In this document: one piece after another, positions 62,371 through 64,000 of the stretch | Numbering within the stretch: position 1 is the stretch's first letter | Layout: each line of letters opens with the position of its first letter | NCBI GenBank assembly: GCA_020524525.2 | Contig: CP129018.1 | Coordinates: forward strand, 3,042,115-3,106,114 | Direction: 5' to 3' | DNA: 64,000 bases | Source of the DNA: Bacillus tianshenii | Lineage (GTDB): Bacteria > Bacillota > Bacilli > Bacillales > Bacillaceae_N | The notes under the pieces: model-generated | Databases searched by the model: none | Told to the model about the DNA's origin: nothing | Seen by the model: the letters and a program-made list of their open reading frames with translations, nothing else | Program-made: the position numbers and the translations under genes

Positions 62371-63897
62371 TTATGCTTTCTTCTTCTGTCTGTCATGTTT
62401 ATTCATTCTACGATAGGTCATCGCTTCCCATAATGCTTCATCTGTTATGTGTTCTTCATCTTGCAGGTCTGCTATTGTTCGAGCCAAGCGGATAATTTTC
62501 ACTTGAACACGGTTGCTCCAATGCTGCTTCGTTGAAAGCTGTTGCAGCATGTGCTTCTGATTGGTTGTGAGCGGGGTTGTATGCTCAATTCGTTCATATG
62601 ACACCTCTGCATTGCACTGTTCTTGCTGATATCGTTCATATTGCCTGTGGCGGGCCTTGGTCACTCGCTCGCGAACTGTTTCAGAGTCTTCATTGACTTC
62701 TGTACCGGCTTCCATGTTCACTGGACGCAGGCTTAATAAGAGATCCATTCGGTCGTGAATAGGACCCGAGACGCGGTTCTGATATGCTTTCACTTGCTTT
62801 GGGGAACAGGTACAGTAGTGTGTCTGGGAGCCGAGATGACCGCATGGGCAGGGGTTCATTGCACCGATGAGAATGAACTTAGCAGGGTATGTTACTGTCG
62901 AGTGGGCGCGGCTGATAGTAACTTTGCTTGTTTCAAGCGGTTGCCTCAGCATATCGAGTGTCTTCTTTGTAAACTCTGCCATTTCATCGAGAAAAAGGAC
63001 GCCATGGTGAGCTAATGAGACTTCTCCTGGCTTCGGGTAGGAGCCGCCGCCAATTATCGCAACGGAAGAAGCAGAATGGTGAGGGTTACGGAATGGAGGA
63101 TAGACGGTGGAATGAAGTGGTGCACCTGCTAATTGATAGAGACTGATTGTTTCCAGCTTCGCTTCGTTTGTAAGCGGAGGCAAGATTGTTTGAAAGGTTT
63201 GAGCAAGCAGGCTTTTTCCGCAGCCCGGTGGACCTGACATAAGCAAATGATGCCCGCCTGCCGCCGCTATTTCCATCGCTCGTTTGGCTTGCTCATGGCC
63301 GATAATGTGTTTGAAATCCTGATCATAAGCTGGTTGAATAGTAGTTCTTGTTTTACTTGGGGGAAGTGGTTGAAGCTGGAGGCTTTGCTGTCCTGTTAGG
63401 GAGTGGATAACGTCTTGTAGGTGTTGGACAAAGTGGAGCTTCACGCCGTCAATATATTCGAGCGGCAGGTTCTCATCAAAAGGAAGATATAAGTGCTCAA
63501 TACCATTCTTCTTTGCAGCCATAATGGCAGGCAGCATCCCTTCGACAGGGCGAATTGTGCCATCTAGCGATAATGCACCTAGAAAAGCGGTTTTAGCTGG
63601 CAGGTCTTCAGCAAAATGATTGACTGATTTTAAAATTCCGATGGCCATGGCTAAGTCAAACATCGGTCCATTCTTCTTTTGTTCTGCGGGTGATAGGTTT
63701 ATGATGATTTTTTTGTCAGGAAGCTCGACTCCAAATGAATGCAAGGCAGCTAACACGCGTTCTTTCGACTCCTTTACAGATGTATCCGGCAAGCCGACAA
63801 TGCTCATTGCTTCCATGCCGGGAATCATTTGGACTTCCACATGCACAGTGTAGCCCTCAAGACCTTTCAATCCAATGCTCTTCACTGTTACGGCCAT
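62371..63897 (-). CDS. YifB/ComM-family AAA+ ATPase (Mg-chelatase-like)
   Basis: 508 residues. The ATG at 63897 has GAGGAGTG upstream; an earlier in-frame ATG would add 10 residues. The N-terminal Lon/ChlI-like domain starts VKSIGLKGLEGYTVHVEVQM. AAA+ elements: Walker A GPPGCGKSLLAQ (near 220), Walker B LFLDEMAEF (near 285), sensor and arginine-finger regions after, and the Cys motif NPCPCGHLG...HYCTC typical of YifB. In Vibrio and other bacteria ComM is a branch-migration helicase that helps natural transformation, which pairs well with comK at 30.4 kb. It is the last gene visible; the 103 bases after it hold no further gene. Confidence 0.9.
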   Translation of the reverse strand: MAVTVKSIGLKGLEGYTVHVEVQMIPGMEAMSIVGLPDTSVKESKERVLAALHSFGVELPDKKIIINLSPAEQKKNGPMFDLAMAIGILKSVNHFAEDLPAKTAFLGALSLDGTIRPVEGMLPAIMAAKKNGIEHLYLPFDENLPLEYIDGVKLHFVQHLQDVIHSLTGQQSLQLQPLPPSKTRTTIQPAYDQDFKHIIGHEQAKRAMEIAAAGGHHLLMSGPPGCGKSLLAQTFQTILPPLTNEAKLETISLYQLAGAPLHSTVYPPFRNPHHSASSVAIIGGGSYPKPGEVSLAHHGVLFLDEMAEFTKKTLDMLRQPLETSKVTISRAHSTVTYPAKFILIGAMNPCPCGHLGSQTHYCTCSPKQVKAYQNRVSGPIHDRMDLLLSLRPVNMEAGTEVNEDSETVRERVTKARHRQYERYQQEQCNAEVSYERIEHTTPLTTNQKHMLQQLSTKQHWSNRVQVKIIRLARTIADLQDEEHITDEALWEAMTYRRMNKHDRQKKKA

Positions 63898-64000
63898 CAG
63901 CATCACTCCTCGTTTTCTCTTCGACAAAGCGGCGGTAATGTTCTTTCTCTGGTTCGGAAAAATAGGATAAAATTTTTGAAGTGGAGATGTGGTGGTTATC

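Noticed and set aside
1-64000. CRISPR arrays, rRNA or tRNA genes
   Set aside because: No regularly spaced 25-40-base repeats, no conserved rRNA or tRNA sequences seen.

Overview
The window looks like a chromosomal segment of a low-GC, endospore-forming-type Gram-positive bacterium of the family Bacillaceae. The case rests on comK, ywpF, galU/gtaB, a YerO/SwrC-type regulator and RND pump, strong AGGAGG ribosome sites with many GTG/TTG starts, and a SecA2-SlaP accessory secretion pair of the Bacillus anthracis kind. The genus cannot be fixed from the sequence. No rRNA, tRNA or CRISPR array was seen.

Layout. 1-4 kb: 3' part of an asparagine synthetase, a C39-type peptidase and an MFS carrier. 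4-11 kb: an operon for a TetR regulator, membrane-fusion lipoprotein, RND pump and, unusually for a monoderm, a TolC-family protein. 11-11.7 kb: a gene-poor stretch with a 65-bp tandem repeat and a probable structured RNA. 11.9-21 kb: galU, ywpF, two SLH-anchored exported enzymes (glucosaminidase, S41 protease), then secA2 (two compensating frameshifts) and slaP. 21-24.4 kb: a GntR/YtrA-regulated ABC transporter. 24.5-36.5 kb: mostly exported proteins (flavoprotein with an SLH-like tail, Ig-like proteins, lipoprotein, CAP protein, subtilase) plus comK, an acyltransferase and two SEC-C proteins. 38.7-45.6 kb: a seven-gene glycan operon that includes two CitE-like lyases and a MaoC hydratase. 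45.9-51 kb: exported transglutaminase-like and WD40 proteins and a pair of small PUA/EVE-like proteins. 51-53 kb: an XRE / ImmA-type peptidase / PIN-like operon. 53.2-61.1 kb: two tyrosine recombinases facing away from each other around a 4-kb gene for a very large Ala/Glu-rich, Cys-free repeat protein. 61.3-63.9 kb: an Rpn-type nuclease and a YifB/ComM ATPase.

How it fits together. Much of the window serves the cell surface: an S-layer export route (SecA2, SlaP), SLH-anchored wall enzymes, and at least five exported proteins sharing one Ig-like (Big_5/SbsA-type) module. The most striking item is the repeat-protein gene at 55.1-59.1 kb. It has no convincing signal peptide or start, and its reading frame enters through a site with two 11-bp inverted arms and a 6-bp centre, the geometry of a Xer/tyrosine-recombinase core. 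The same half-site recurs in the same orientation just after the gene, in the leader of the second recombinase. I infer a mobile or switchable S-layer-protein cassette, to be fused in frame to an SLH-bearing N-terminus elsewhere. This is an inference and needs genome-wide and long-read evidence.
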